Below, one piece after another: positions 16,353 through 25,269 of a stretch of DNA of 64,000 nt (position 1 is its first letter; each line of letters begins with the position of its first letter). Location: positions 1,736,001-1,800,000 of the forward strand of contig CAVWKG010000016.1 of NCBI GenBank assembly GCA_963755375.1, read 5' to 3'. The notes under the pieces were generated by a model. The model searched no databases. It was given only the letters and a program-made list of their open reading frames with translations, and had not been told where the DNA came from. Position numbers and translations under genes: made by a program. Origin of the DNA: Bog-473 sp963755375. Lineage in GTDB: Bacteria > Actinomycetota > Acidimicrobiia > Acidimicrobiales > RAAP-2.

Positions 16353-17837
16353 ATGACCCTGCTCCAACCGGGACTCATCGCCGCGCTGGCCGGCGCGTTC
16401 CCCGGCGCCGTGGCGTGGAGGAACCTGGCCGACGGCGCCGAGCTCACTCTGGACGAGTGGCACCGCCGCTCGAACCGTCTCGCCCGGGGCCTGCGGGAGC
16501 AGGGCCTTGACCGCGGCGACCGTGTCGGGTTGCTCATCGGCAACGAGGAACCGCTGGAGTGGCTGGTGTCGTACCTGGCCATCCACAAGGCCGGCGCAGT
16601 TGCAGTGCCGCTCCTGTCCCGTTCAGGCCCTGGTGAGCTCGCCCGGATTCTGCACGACGCGGGGGCATCCGTCGTCCTGTGCAGCGAGATCGTCGACGAG
16701 GTCCGGGCCGCGGTCGGAACGGTGGTGAGCACTGGATCGAACGGCGACCGGCAGTGGGTCGACCTTCTCTCACCCGACGATCGTGATCTGGAGCCGACGT
16801 TCGGCGGCGACGACGTGGCCGACATCATGTACACCTCGGGGACCACGGGCCGGCCGAAGGGAGTCGTCGTGCGGCATGGCGGGCTCTCGACGACCGAACG
16901 TGTGCCGTCGGCCTGGCACGGACTCGGGTTCCTGTCGTCCTCGCCCTTCGCCACGACCAGTGGCTCCCTTCTCGTGTCGGGCCCTCTGCGTGGCGGACTG
17001 AGCGGGTTGTTCCTTCCCCGCTTCAGCGCGGACGGATGGGTCGCCTCCGTGGAGCGGGACCGCCCGGTGGCGGCGTTCTTGGTGCCTGCCATGGTGGAGC
17101 TGATCGTCGGCTCCCCCCGGTTCGCCACGGCCGACCTCTCGAGCCTCGCCGCGGTGACGGTGGGCAGCGCGCCGATTGCCGCGGCGACCCTGCGCCGGTT
17201 CGGGGCGGCGCTGCCCACGGCGGAGGTCCTCTGTGGCTACGGGATGACCGAATTCGGCGCGGTCTCCGCCACGCCGCCGGGTGACGGCGGACGCCACCTC
17301 GGCTCGGTCGGGCTCCCTCTGCCCGGTGTGGAGGTTCGTATTGTGGGCTCCGATGGTGTCACTCTCCCGCCCGGCGACGTCGGGCAGGTGACCATCGGTG
17401 GGACGCGCCGGGCCCGCTCCTACTTCGGCCACGTCGAGAGCGCCGACGACACATGGGTCGATGGATGGCTCCAGAGCGGCGACCTCGGCTACCTCGACCG
17501 CGACGGACATCTCTGGATCGTCGGCCGGGAGAAGGAGATCATCATCCGCGGCGGACATAACGTGGTGCCCGGGGAAGTGGAGGCGGCCCTGTTCGAGCAC
17601 CCGGCCGTCGCTGAGGCCGCCGTGTCGGGCGTTGCCCACCCGGTCCTGGGCGAGGATGTGGCGGCCTGGGTGGTGCTCCGCGACAACTCGTCCGTGGACG
17701 AGCTGCGCGCCTTCCTCCTTGGGCGATTGGCCGATTTCAAGGTGCCCCGTCGGATTACCGTGGTCGACGTGCTCCCGCGCAACGAGAGCGGCAAGGTCAT
17801 GAAATACCGCCTCGAGTCTGGAGTCGACCCCGAGTGA
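16353..17837 (+). CDS. Acyl-CoA synthetase / AMP-dependent ligase
   Basis: This is a class I adenylate-forming enzyme of 494 residues that activates a carboxylic acid to its CoA thioester. It shows the P-loop MYTSGTTGRPKGV (~158-170), the A5 motif GYGMTEFGAVS, the A7/A8 segment GWLQSGDLGYLDRDGHLWIVGR with REKEIIIRGGHNV, and the catalytic Lys near the end in PRNESGKVMKYRL. Alignment places the start at ATG 16353. The crotonase gene begins in its last codons (4-nt overlap), so the ligase and crotonase are coupled and probably act on the same substrate. Chain type is not predictable. Confidence 0.9.
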   Translation: MTLLQPGLIAALAGAFPGAVAWRNLADGAELTLDEWHRRSNRLARGLREQGLDRGDRVGLLIGNEEPLEWLVSYLAIHKAGAVAVPLLSRSGPGELARILHDAGASVVLCSEIVDEVRAAVGTVVSTGSNGDRQWVDLLSPDDRDLEPTFGGDDVADIMYTSGTTGRPKGVVVRHGGLSTTERVPSAWHGLGFLSSSPFATTSGSLLVSGPLRGGLSGLFLPRFSADGWVASVERDRPVAAFLVPAMVELIVGSPRFATADLSSLAAVTVGSAPIAAATLRRFGAALPTAEVLCGYGMTEFGAVSATPPGDGGRHLGSVGLPLPGVEVRIVGSDGVTLPPGDVGQVTIGGTRRARSYFGHVESADDTWVDGWLQSGDLGYLDRDGHLWIVGREKEIIIRGGHNVVPGEVEAALFEHPAVAEAAVSGVAHPVLGEDVAAWVVLRDNSSVDELRAFLLGRLADFKVPRRITVVDVLPRNESGKVMKYRLESGVDPE

Positions 17838-18667
17838 CAGCGAACTTCACCACCTTGACAGTGGAGGCGATCGGACGGGTGCGCCGTCTGACGCTCAACC
17901 GTCCGGACCACCACAACCCGCTGACGCCCCGCTGCATCCGTGAGCTCCTTCAAGCAGTTGCGGATGCGGAGGCAGACGCCGGAGCGAGCGTCATCGTCAT
18001 CCGCAGCACGGGGCGATCCTTCTCCTCGGGGTACGGCTTCATCGCCGAGGACACCGAACCCGGCGACTTTCCCCCCCACGCGGCGATCGAAGGCGAAGTG
18101 TCAGCCATGCTGGCGCTCGGAGACGGGTGGGCGCGCCTCTGGAACTGCGCCCTTCCCGTTCTCGCGCAGGTCCAAGGGAACTGCCTGGCCGGTGGGACCG
18201 ATCTCGCCCTGCACTGCGACCTGGTCGTCGCGGCTGACGACGCCAGCTTCGGCTTCCCACCGGTGCGCTCCATGGGGGTCCCGCCCACCAATATGTGGCT
18301 GTACCACCTGGGTCCGCAGTGGACCAAGCGCCTCGTGCTGACGGGCGACACGATTACGGGCGCCCAGGCCCGCGACATCGGCCTCGTCGTCGCGACCGCG
18401 CCCGCCGATGCCCTCGACGATGTGGTCCTCGAGCTGGCCGAGCGGATGGCGCTGATCGGTCGCGATCTCCTCGTGGCGAACAAGCGGGTGGTCAACATGG
18501 GCATCGAGCTCATGGGGCGCTCACAACTACAACGGTTTGCCGCGCTCAACGACGCCATCGGCCATCGCGCCCCGGAGGCGAAGGCCTTTTCCGAGCGGAT
18601 CGTTGAGGTGGGACTGCGCCAGGCGGTCAAGGACCGGGACGCGGCATTCGGCCCCTCGCGGCCCTGA
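17834..18667 (+). CDS. Crotonase-family (enoyl-CoA hydratase-like) protein
   Basis: This 277-residue protein has the crotonase fold. The oxyanion-hole segments are STGRSFSSGYGF (~58-69) and QGNCLAGGTDLALHCDLV (~114-131), followed by GAQARDIGLVV. Both hydratase glutamates are changed: the usual G-C-E-L is T-D-L, and the F-x-x-P-E stretch is FGFPPVRSMG, with Pro in place of Glu. Simple enoyl-CoA hydration is therefore unlikely, and a CoA hydrolase, isomerase or ring-cleaving activity is possible. GTG 17834 overlaps the ligase stop by 4 nt. Confidence 0.85.
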   Translation: MTANFTTLTVEAIGRVRRLTLNRPDHHNPLTPRCIRELLQAVADAEADAGASVIVIRSTGRSFSSGYGFIAEDTEPGDFPPHAAIEGEVSAMLALGDGWARLWNCALPVLAQVQGNCLAGGTDLALHCDLVVAADDASFGFPPVRSMGVPPTNMWLYHLGPQWTKRLVLTGDTITGAQARDIGLVVATAPADALDDVVLELAERMALIGRDLLVANKRVVNMGIELMGRSQLQRFAALNDAIGHRAPEAKAFSERIVEVGLRQAVKDRDAAFGPSRP

Positions 18668-18677
18668 TACGAAATCG

Positions 18678-19156
18678 TTAGACGTCTGTCAGCGAAGTCT
18701 CCGTGATGCCGAGTGCGCGCAGGGTCCGCCCGAGCCCCAGGAAGGCCGACAGGCAAATGGTGAGGTCAAGGATCTCAGGATCCGTGAACGAACCCCGCAG
18801 CCGCTCGACGAATTGGTCGTCGATGCTGGCGTGATCGATGGCGAAGCGCTCGGCGTACTCCACGGCCAGGCGTTCCTGTTCGGTGAGCGCGGTGTCGTCG
18901 GGGGACCCCACTGCGCCGTAGAAGGCCTCGTCGAGACCTTGCGCCTTGACCGAGTCCGCCCGGAAGGCGAGGCACACGGTGCAGTCGTTGAGTTGGGCGA
19001 TCCTCATCCTTGCGGCCTCACGCACGCGGTAGGGAGGATGCTCTTGTTGTAGGCCGCGTGCACGAAGCGGGTCGCGGCCGCGCCGAGCTCGGGCTGGAGC
19101 GCCCAGATCTGCACGGCCTCACCGCCCTCGCCCGCGGGGATGACAAGACGTGCCAT
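18678..19156 (-). CDS. Carboxymuconolactone decarboxylase-family protein (frame break near 19035)
   Basis: Two frames make one CMD-family protein. The N-terminal part starts at ATG 19156 (MARLVIPAGEGGEAVQIWAL, then AATRFVHAAYNKSILP), and the remainder continues RVREAARMRIAQLNDCTVC, ALTEQERLAVEYAERFA and PEILDLTICLSAFLGLGR. One extra C in the CCTCCCT run near 19035 would give SILPYRVREAARMRIAQ, the expected family sequence. The redox cysteines are DCTVC. Sequencing error or a very young mutation is more likely than old decay, because both parts are well conserved. It is convergent with the crotonase gene and divergent from the YceI gene. Confidence 0.75.
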
Positions 19157-19234
19157 GGAGCGACTTTATGCCAGTATGCGTGGTTCGCGTGCAGTGGATC
19201 CGGCGGACGAAACCCCGGGGGAACGGAAAGCAGA

Positions 19235-19753
19235 ATGGCGCTCACTCGCTATAGCTTCGACTCGGTTCGGTCCTGCATCTCGGTCAGCGGGCGATCCAGC
19301 CTGCACCCGATCAACACCGAGACGCGCGGCATCACCGGCTGGTTCGAGGCCGCCACGAGCACCGAAGGATCGCTCGACCTGGACCAGGCGGTGTCGGGCG
19401 AGTTGGAATTGGCCGTGGATCGCCTCACGTCAGGCAATCAGCTCTACGACCGAGAGCTGCGACGACGCATGGACGCCCGGCGCTACCCGACCATCGCCGG
19501 GCGGGTCTCCAGCATCGTCGTTGACGGTTCACACCCCGACTACATCGTCACCGGCGAGATCTCCTTCCACGGCAAGACGCGGACGTTCTCGCACGGAATG
19601 CGGATCGAGGCCGGTGAGGACGGTATCTCGTTGACCGGCGAAGACGTCTTCGACATTCGCGAGTTCGGCATGAAGCCCCCCAGCATGCTGATGGTCCGCG
19701 TCTATCCCGAGATCAGCGTGCGCGTGGAGCTGCATGGCGTACCCGACGCGTGA
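19235..19753 (+). CDS. YceI-like family protein
   Basis: This 172-residue protein has the YceI lipocalin-like barrel pattern: YSFDSVRSCISVSGRS at the start, GELELAVDRLTSGNQLYDRE, a MDARRYPTIAGRVSSI strand pair (~85-100), ISFHGKTRTFSHGM and DIREFGMKPPSMLM. Family members bind polyprenyl chains or amphiphiles. There is no signal peptide, so a cytoplasmic location is expected. ATG 19235 follows a GGAACGGAAAG stretch. It is divergent from the CMD-family gene (78 bp) and followed by a hairpin. Confidence 0.8.
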   Translation: MALTRYSFDSVRSCISVSGRSSLHPINTETRGITGWFEAATSTEGSLDLDQAVSGELELAVDRLTSGNQLYDRELRRRMDARRYPTIAGRVSSIVVDGSHPDYIVTGEISFHGKTRTFSHGMRIEAGEDGISLTGEDVFDIREFGMKPPSMLMVRVYPEISVRVELHGVPDA

Positions 19754-19754
19754 G

Positions 19755-19795
19755 CGCAAACTCCGCTTGCACGAAACATGCACGCTGAGTTTGCG
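19755..19795 (+). terminator. Hairpin just after the YceI gene
   Basis: CGCAAACTC (19755-19763) pairs perfectly with GAGTTTGCG (19787-19795), starting two bases after the YceI stop codon. The 23-nt loop is itself AT-richer. No U-run follows, so it could be a weak terminator or an RNA-stability element. Confidence 0.45.
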
Positions 19796-19922
19796 GCCTC
19801 TGGCAGTGGGTATTGCCAAGTCATTCGGAGAATGGCTGCGATGTCACCACAGAGGCATCCTGTGACTGACACTTCGTCCTGCTTCCGGCAGAGTTGTGTG
19901 AGGGCTCGGATTACGCACCTGT

Positions 19923-19966
19923 GTCGGGATATCGGGCGCACCCACGAGGGTCCCATATATCCCGAC
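19923..19966 (+). promoter_or_regulatory. Long palindrome upstream of the catalase gene
   Basis: GTCGGGATAT (19923-19932) and ATATCCCGAC (19957-19966) form perfect 10-bp arms, with an inner ACCC-ACGA-GGGT dyad at the centre. The repeat ends 76 bp before the catalase start. It could be an operator for a peroxide or iron regulator, or a leader hairpin. No regulator gene adjoins it. Confidence 0.5.
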
Positions 19967-20042
19967 GTGAACGGCCCGCCGTTCCATTGACGGCAGCGAC
20001 GGGCTTAGAGTCGGTAACGACACCCAAGCAAAGAGGGCGACT

Positions 20043-21497
20043 ATGGCCAGCCACGACGTAAATCCGACCACCACGGATGCCGGCATCCCGGTGGCCAGCG
20101 ACGAACACTCGCTGACCGTCGGCCCGGATGGCCCCATCCTGCTGCAGGACCACTACCTGATAGAGCAGATGGCGAATTTCAACCGGGAGCGGATCCCGGA
20201 ACGCCAGCCCCATGCCAAGGGGGGTGGAGCGTTCGGCCACTTCGAGGTCACAGCGGATGTCAGCCAGTTCACGAAGGCGGCGGTCTTCCAGCCCCGGACC
20301 ACCACGGACACCCTGATCCGTTTCTCGACGGTCGCGGGCGAGCGGGGCAGCCCGGACACGTGGCGTGACCCACGTGGGTTTGCCTTGAAGTTCTACACGT
20401 CCGAGGGCAACTACGACATGGTCGGGAACAACACGCCGGTATTCTTCCTCCGCGATCCGATGAAGTTCCAGCATTTCATCCGTTCTCAGAAGCGCCGGGC
20501 CGACTCGGACCTGCGCGATCACGACATGCAGTGGGACTTCTGGAGCCTCTCGCCCGAATCGGCCCACCAGGTCACCTGGCTGATGGGTGACCGCGGGATC
20601 CCGAAGTCGTGGCGACACATGAACGGCTATTCCAGTCACACCTACATGTGGGTGAACGCCAACGGTGAGAGGTTCTGGGTCAAGTATCACTTCAAGACCG
20701 ATCAAGGTGTCGAGTTCCTGACGCAGCAAGAGGCGGACAGGATTGCCGGTGAAGACGGCGACTACCACCGGCGCGACCTGTTCGACGCGGTCGGGCGCGG
20801 CGAGCATCCGACCTGGACGCTCCGGGTGCAGATCATGCCCTTCGCGGAGGCCAGGGTGTACCGCTTCAACCCGTTCGACCTGACGAAGGTGTGGCCCCAC
20901 GGCGACTACCCGCTGCACGAGGTCGGGCGGCTGACCCTTGACCGCAACCCCACGGACTTCCACTCCGAGATCGAGCAGGCCGCATTCGAGCCGAACAACC
21001 TCGTGCCCGGAATCGGAGTCAGCCCGGACAAGATGCTGTTGGCCCGCGTCTTCTCCTACGCGGACGCCCACCGGGCTCGCATGGGCGTCAACTACAAGCA
21101 GATCCCGGTCAACTCGCCGAAGGCCCCGGTCCACAGCTACAGCAAGGACGGCGCCATGCGGATGCAAAAGGCATCCGACCCCGTCTACGCGCCCAACTCA
21201 AAGGGCGGGCCGGCGGCTGATCCGGAGCGCTATCCCTACCTCGAGAGATGGGACGCCGACGGTGAGTTCGTCCATGAGGCTTACACAGTGCGCCGGGACG
21301 ACGACGACTGGGGCCAGGCCGGCACTCTCGTACGCGACGTGATGGATGACGCGCAGCGCGACCGCCTCGTCTCCAACGTGATCGGTCACCTCAGCCAGGG
21401 AGTGACCCCGCCGGTCCTGGAACGGGCCGTGGAGTACTGGCGCAACATCGACAAGGAGCTCGGAGACCGCATCGCCAGCGGTGTCGGAAGCCCCTGA
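20043..21497 (+). CDS. katA: Monofunctional haem catalase (clade 3 type)
   Basis: This small-subunit catalase of 484 residues disproportionates H2O2 in the cytoplasm. The distal His57 is in ERQPHAKGGGAFGHFEVT. The haem-pocket stretch is RFSTVAGERGSPDTWRDPRG, the catalytic Asn lies in DMVGNNTPVFFLRDP (~130), and the proximal Tyr is in LARVFSYADAHRARMG (~340). NADPH-binding-type residues of clade 3 are present around HDMQWDFWSL. Lines of evidence agree over the full length. AGAGGG precedes the ATG by six bases. It is monocistronic, with a long palindrome 76 bp upstream that may mediate peroxide or metal control. Confidence 0.95.
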   Translation: MASHDVNPTTTDAGIPVASDEHSLTVGPDGPILLQDHYLIEQMANFNRERIPERQPHAKGGGAFGHFEVTADVSQFTKAAVFQPRTTTDTLIRFSTVAGERGSPDTWRDPRGFALKFYTSEGNYDMVGNNTPVFFLRDPMKFQHFIRSQKRRADSDLRDHDMQWDFWSLSPESAHQVTWLMGDRGIPKSWRHMNGYSSHTYMWVNANGERFWVKYHFKTDQGVEFLTQQEADRIAGEDGDYHRRDLFDAVGRGEHPTWTLRVQIMPFAEARVYRFNPFDLTKVWPHGDYPLHEVGRLTLDRNPTDFHSEIEQAAFEPNNLVPGIGVSPDKMLLARVFSYADAHRARMGVNYKQIPVNSPKAPVHSYSKDGAMRMQKASDPVYAPNSKGGPAADPERYPYLERWDADGEFVHEAYTVRRDDDDWGQAGTLVRDVMDDAQRDRLVSNVIGHLSQGVTPPVLERAVEYWRNIDKELGDRIASGVGSP

Positions 21498-21510
21498 GTT
21501 TCGGACCCCC

Positions 21511-21720
21511 TCAGGACTCTTCGGTCTCCGTTGCCGGCGGAAGGATCCAGTGGAGGTGGTGTTCGGCCTCGAAGTAGCGCACCCAGATGTCCTCGATATC
21601 CTCGACATGCTTCGTGCTCAGGTAGGCCTCACGGGCCCATTTCTGCATGTCCGCGATCTGTGCCGCCGCTCGTCCCACGTCATCAGCTGAAAGCGCCCTG
21701 AATTCCTGATGTCCCGGCAT
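21511..21720 (-). CDS. Small hypothetical protein
   Basis: This 69-residue acidic, helical protein (ALSADDVGRAAAQIADMQKW, then STKHVEDIEDIWVRYFEAEH) matches no family known to me. The start at 21720 is well supported: GGAGGTGAGG lies five to six bases upstream, one of the best ribosome-binding sites in the window. A longer frame would add 30 residues but lacks a binding site. It is convergent with katA, 13 bp apart. Confidence 0.6.
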   Translation of the reverse strand: MPGHQEFRALSADDVGRAAAQIADMQKWAREAYLSTKHVEDIEDIWVRYFEAEHHLHWILPPATETEES

Positions 21721-22143
21721 CACGTCCTCACCTCCACCGCGCTCTGACTTGGAAGAACCTTCTGACTGGCCTCGGGCCATTGTTGCGCACACGACGGTCG
21801 CGAAGGCCACGCCCCGCAGCGCCGCCTGTCGTCCGACACCCGCGTGAGCAACTCGGAGTCGAGTTCGGCCCCGGTCCCCTGTTGACGGGTGGCTCCGACA
21901 CGAAGCCTGCGGATGTCCTCCCCAGTCAGTGAGCTATCTTCGGGCGGTGTTCCCAGCTGGGGTTACCGCCGGACTCTCGCGCGGGATTGGCGAGCTATGT
22001 TCCTGGACCTATTCCGTCGACGCGTGGGTGCTGTGGGTCTCGAGAACGGGTCCGATGCAGTTGTCGCAGTGTTCGAGGATCCACACTGCAACTCGATCGT
22101 TGGTAAGAACTGAACTCAATCCAAGCGGAATACACGACGACAG
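21721..22143. other. Intergenic region with no supported gene
   Basis: These 423 bp separate the small hypothetical gene from the divergent membrane glycosyltransferase. They contain short open frames without family resemblance or ribosome-binding sites. The region should hold promoters for both directions, but no convincing -35/-10 pair was found. Confidence 0.5.
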
Positions 22144-24273
22144 GTGACTAGATACCTGGAGGGGATTCTCCTGTTGGCCATCGCGTTCGTCCCGCTCCAG
22201 ACGGGCTCCTTTCTGTGGCGCGCCCGGCTCATGGGTGACTGGAGAGGCGGTCGGGCGCGGCTGGTCGAGATCGTGATGGATTTCACAGTCTTGATCCTCG
22301 TTTCGGAGATCCTCGGCAGCCTTGATCTCTACCGGGTCGCGCCCGTCGTCATCGCTCTTGCCCTTGTCGGAGTTGCCGCAATCTGGACGGCGAGACGACC
22401 TCCTTCGATGACCTCAGAGGAGCCCGTTCCGCTGCCGACTCCGGAGGAGCGAACCGAGCCGAGAGCAGAAAAAATTGCGGCCCTCATCGTCGTGTCAGTC
22501 GTCCTTGCGGAGTGGAGCACGCAGACGGTGTCCGCCTACCACCACGGCATGCTGAGCACCGACACGCTCTGGTACCACATGCCGTTCGCCGCCCGGTTCG
22601 TCCAGGACCACTCCGTCACTGGGATCCACTACTTCGATTCGGGAGTCACGGCCTTCTACCCGGCGTCATCCGAGCTCGTCCACGCGTTTGGCATCCTCAC
22701 AATGGGAAACGACGTCCTCTCGCCACTTCTCAACACCCTTTGGTTGGGAGTGGCGCTCCTGGCATCGTGGTGCATTGGTCGCCCATTTGGTGTCGGATCT
22801 GTGACGCTCACGGGCTCCGCGATCTTGTTTGGAACCCCGGGACTGGTCGCGACCCAGCCGGGGGGCGCCTACGACGATGTCGTGGGGCTCGCATTCATGC
22901 TGTCCGCCGTTGCTCTGCTCGTCAACGCTCAGGTCCTGAGCGAGAGATCACAGCGGACTGCCTGGATCATGGCTGCCGCCTCGAGCGGTCTCGCCCTCGG
23001 TACGAAGTGGACCTTCATTGGGCCCGTCGCCGCCCTGACCATTGGGGTCTGGTTCGTCGCCGCCGGCGAGAAGCGAATCCGAAGCTGGGGAATATGGCTG
23101 GTGGCACTGCTCTTGACCGGTGGCTTCTGGTATTTGAGAAACCTCATCGCAGTCGGAAATCCCATTCCTCCTTTTCACCTGAAGATCGGTCCGCTCTCGT
23201 TGCCCAGCCCCCATGTGACGACTCCCTCCTCGACCGTCGCCCACTTCTTGTTCAATACGACCGATTGGCGCAACTATTTCATACCGGGGTTCCGACTCGC
23301 CCTTGGACCGGCATGGTGGGCGCTCCTTGGTCTCTCCGCCCTGGGCCTCGTGCTCGCGGTCGTCAAAGGGGATCGCCTGCAGCGAGTCCTCGGTTTGGTG
23401 GGTCTCGCATCGGGAGTCATCTTCCTCTTTACTCCGCAATACCTCGTTATCTTGGGGGTGCCCGCGCTCTTTGTCGACCAGGTCCGGTACACCGATGCAG
23501 CCGTGATCCTCGGTCTCGTCCTGCTGCCGATCAATCCGATGCTCTCGACCTGGGCCCGGGCCCGATGGATCCTTCTTGCCTATGGCGCGGTTCTCGCAGC
23601 CACTCAATTCGATGCCGGGATCTGGCCGACAACCTTCTTCACGGAACATTTCGTCGGCGGCCCTGTTCGTGGAATTGATTCTCTCATGGGGCTCTTCATC
23701 GGTGTCGCTGCGCTCGTTCTGGGTGCGCTGATCCTCTTGTACAGGAGCCAGCGCTCGGCCCGGAAGACTCTGGCATTCTGGTGGATCATCATCGGTGCGA
23801 TCGTGATAGCGGCCGGGTTCCCGCTCCAGCAAAGCTATCTCCGCGATCGATACGTCGAATCTCCGTTCACATGGTTCCAACACGAGGACAACCTCCGAGT
23901 GGGCGTCCTCGGAGAGTTCGCACTGTTGCAATATCCGTTCTACGGCAAGAATCTTTCAAACTACGTCCAATATTTGGGAGTTCGCGGCTCCGACGGAACG
24001 TTTTCACCGTTCGATTCTTGTCAAGAGTGGCGAGACGCAATCATTGAGGGTCACTATTCCTTCATCTACATCTCGACCGACGTCGTGAGAACGAGATCTG
24101 CCATCCCTTCGGCAACACCGCCCGAAGCCAGATGGATGGCACCAGGCAGCGATTCGAAGATAATTCTACGGGGTCAGCTCCGTACGGCACCGCCGTTTCC
24201 CGGGTACAGCGGCTACACCCTGTACGAAGTGGGGCCGCACTTCTCCGCTGACGGATGTGGGGCCGCTGCGTGA
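22144..24273 (+). CDS. GT-C-type membrane glycosyltransferase-like protein
   Basis: This 709-residue polytopic protein has about 14 hydrophobic segments. The first large outward loop contains STDTLWYHMPFAARFVQDHS followed by HYFDSGVTAFYPASSEL, resembling the acidic catalytic loop of GT-C enzymes (ArnT/PMT/GT39-like) that transfer sugars from polyprenyl-phosphate donors outside the cytoplasm. Residues ~570-709 are a soluble outward tail. GTG 22144 has no strong ribosome-binding site. The gene opens the glycan locus and is convergent with the heptose operon. Donor and acceptor are unknown. Confidence 0.7.
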   Translation: MTRYLEGILLLAIAFVPLQTGSFLWRARLMGDWRGGRARLVEIVMDFTVLILVSEILGSLDLYRVAPVVIALALVGVAAIWTARRPPSMTSEEPVPLPTPEERTEPRAEKIAALIVVSVVLAEWSTQTVSAYHHGMLSTDTLWYHMPFAARFVQDHSVTGIHYFDSGVTAFYPASSELVHAFGILTMGNDVLSPLLNTLWLGVALLASWCIGRPFGVGSVTLTGSAILFGTPGLVATQPGGAYDDVVGLAFMLSAVALLVNAQVLSERSQRTAWIMAAASSGLALGTKWTFIGPVAALTIGVWFVAAGEKRIRSWGIWLVALLLTGGFWYLRNLIAVGNPIPPFHLKIGPLSLPSPHVTTPSSTVAHFLFNTTDWRNYFIPGFRLALGPAWWALLGLSALGLVLAVVKGDRLQRVLGLVGLASGVIFLFTPQYLVILGVPALFVDQVRYTDAAVILGLVLLPINPMLSTWARARWILLAYGAVLAATQFDAGIWPTTFFTEHFVGGPVRGIDSLMGLFIGVAALVLGALILLYRSQRSARKTLAFWWIIIGAIVIAAGFPLQQSYLRDRYVESPFTWFQHEDNLRVGVLGEFALLQYPFYGKNLSNYVQYLGVRGSDGTFSPFDSCQEWRDAIIEGHYSFIYISTDVVRTRSAIPSATPPEARWMAPGSDSKIILRGQLRTAPPFPGYSGYTLYEVGPHFSADGCGAAA

Positions 24274-24388
24274 CGTCTCATCCTCCGTCCCAAATCTTCT
24301 CGCCGAACACGCGAGTCACTGGCGATTTGCATAGAACAGCCTCTCGTTCAAACCAACCAACACACGGACAGGAAAGAGACCACATCTG

Positions 24389-25192
24389 CTAGGAGTCGAA
24401 GTCGACGGCCCCTTCCTCGTCATTGGCATGCAATACGAAGGTGTCCCGACTGCTCGAGCGAGAATGGCTCTGACGGGTGGAGTCCCCCTTGACTCTCCAC
24501 AGCCGCCAAATCCCTCGAAGATCACGGAGCGCTGTTTTCACGATACGAACCCGTGAATCATCGTCCTCGACCCACCGCACTGGAATCTCATTAATTCGCA
24601 GGCCGTCCCGCCATGCCAGTGTCAGCAATTCGACATCGAAGAACCAGCCGTCATCGTCGATTCTTGGGATGAGGTCTCGGGCAACGCTTGCCCGGACCGC
24701 CTTGAATCCACAATGAGCATCACGGACCTCGTATCGGAGAAACCTCCGGGCGATACCGTTGAAGATCCGTGACATCACCTCCCGTTGCAGGCTCCGCTCG
24801 ACCCTTGCACCAGGGGCAAGGCGCGACCCGATCGAGATGTCGGTTTCGCCACGGACAATCGGATCGAGCAAATCACGCAAGGACTCGAGCCCGGTCGAGA
24901 GATCGACATCCATGTAGGCGACAACGTCGGCGCTGCTGGTGGACCACGCTTCCTTCACTGCGCCCCCGCGGCCGGGTCGCTCGAGTCGGATCGCCCGCGC
25001 ACTAGGGTTTCCCGACGCGAAGGATTCAGCCAGTGACCAGGTTCGATCCGTGCTTCCATTGTCCGCGATCGTGATACACCAGTCGTAGGGGCATTCCGCA
25101 GAGAGATACGAGGCCAGCGTGTTGAGACTGCTCTCGAGGGCTCGCTGCTCATTGAGTACCGGGATCGTGATGTCGACACTTGAGCGTGTCAT
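24389..25192 (-). CDS. GT2 glycosyltransferase (polyprenyl-phosphate sugar synthase type)
   Basis: This ~267-residue GT-A enzyme has VDITIPVLNEQRALESSL at the N-terminus, IADNGSTDRTWSLAESF, the metal-binding DVVAYMDVDLSTGL (DVD in the DxD position), and the acceptor part DAHCGFKAVRA with DDGWFFDVELLTLAWRDG. This is the dolichyl/polyprenyl-phosphate hexose synthase pattern, making the lipid-linked donor used by GT-C enzymes such as those in this locus. There is no membrane domain. ATG 25192 is chosen because AAGGCGGA lies six bases upstream and the stop of a 26-codon upstream ORF overlaps it (ATGA). It is the last gene of the heptose operon. Confidence 0.87.
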   Translation of the reverse strand: MTRSSVDITIPVLNEQRALESSLNTLASYLSAECPYDWCITIADNGSTDRTWSLAESFASGNPSARAIRLERPGRGGAVKEAWSTSSADVVAYMDVDLSTGLESLRDLLDPIVRGETDISIGSRLAPGARVERSLQREVMSRIFNGIARRFLRYEVRDAHCGFKAVRASVARDLIPRIDDDGWFFDVELLTLAWRDGLRINEIPVRWVEDDDSRVRIVKTALRDLRGIWRLWRVKGDSTRQSHSRSSSRDTFVLHANDEEGAVDFDS

Positions 25193-25269
25193 CGGATCCG
25201 CCTTTCCGTATCGAACCTCGGTCGGCCACGCCTCGGAATTTGAGCCAACACGCCAACGGCCTCTGGCAT
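25189..25269 (-). CDS. 26-codon upstream ORF coupled to the GT2 gene
   Basis: An ATG at 25269 is preceded by GCAGGAGG at ideal spacing (about 8 nt), a stronger site than most genes here have. The ORF runs MPEAVGVLAQIPRRGRPRF and on to an Arg-rich end, then stops in the ATGA that starts the GT2 gene. A TATATT -10 box lies at 25301-25296, so a transcript may begin near 25289. It may be a leader peptide ensuring coupled translation, or the start of an N-terminally different GT2. No homologue is known to me. Confidence 0.4.
   Translation of the reverse strand: MPEAVGVLAQIPRRGRPRFDTERRIR

Noticed and set aside
13892..17218. A very long reverse open frame (over 1,100 codons) covering apbE, the hydrolase and the ligase
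   Set aside because: Only its last 316 codons carry family motifs (ApbE). The rest is antisense to the hydrolase and ligase genes, a common effect of high G+C.
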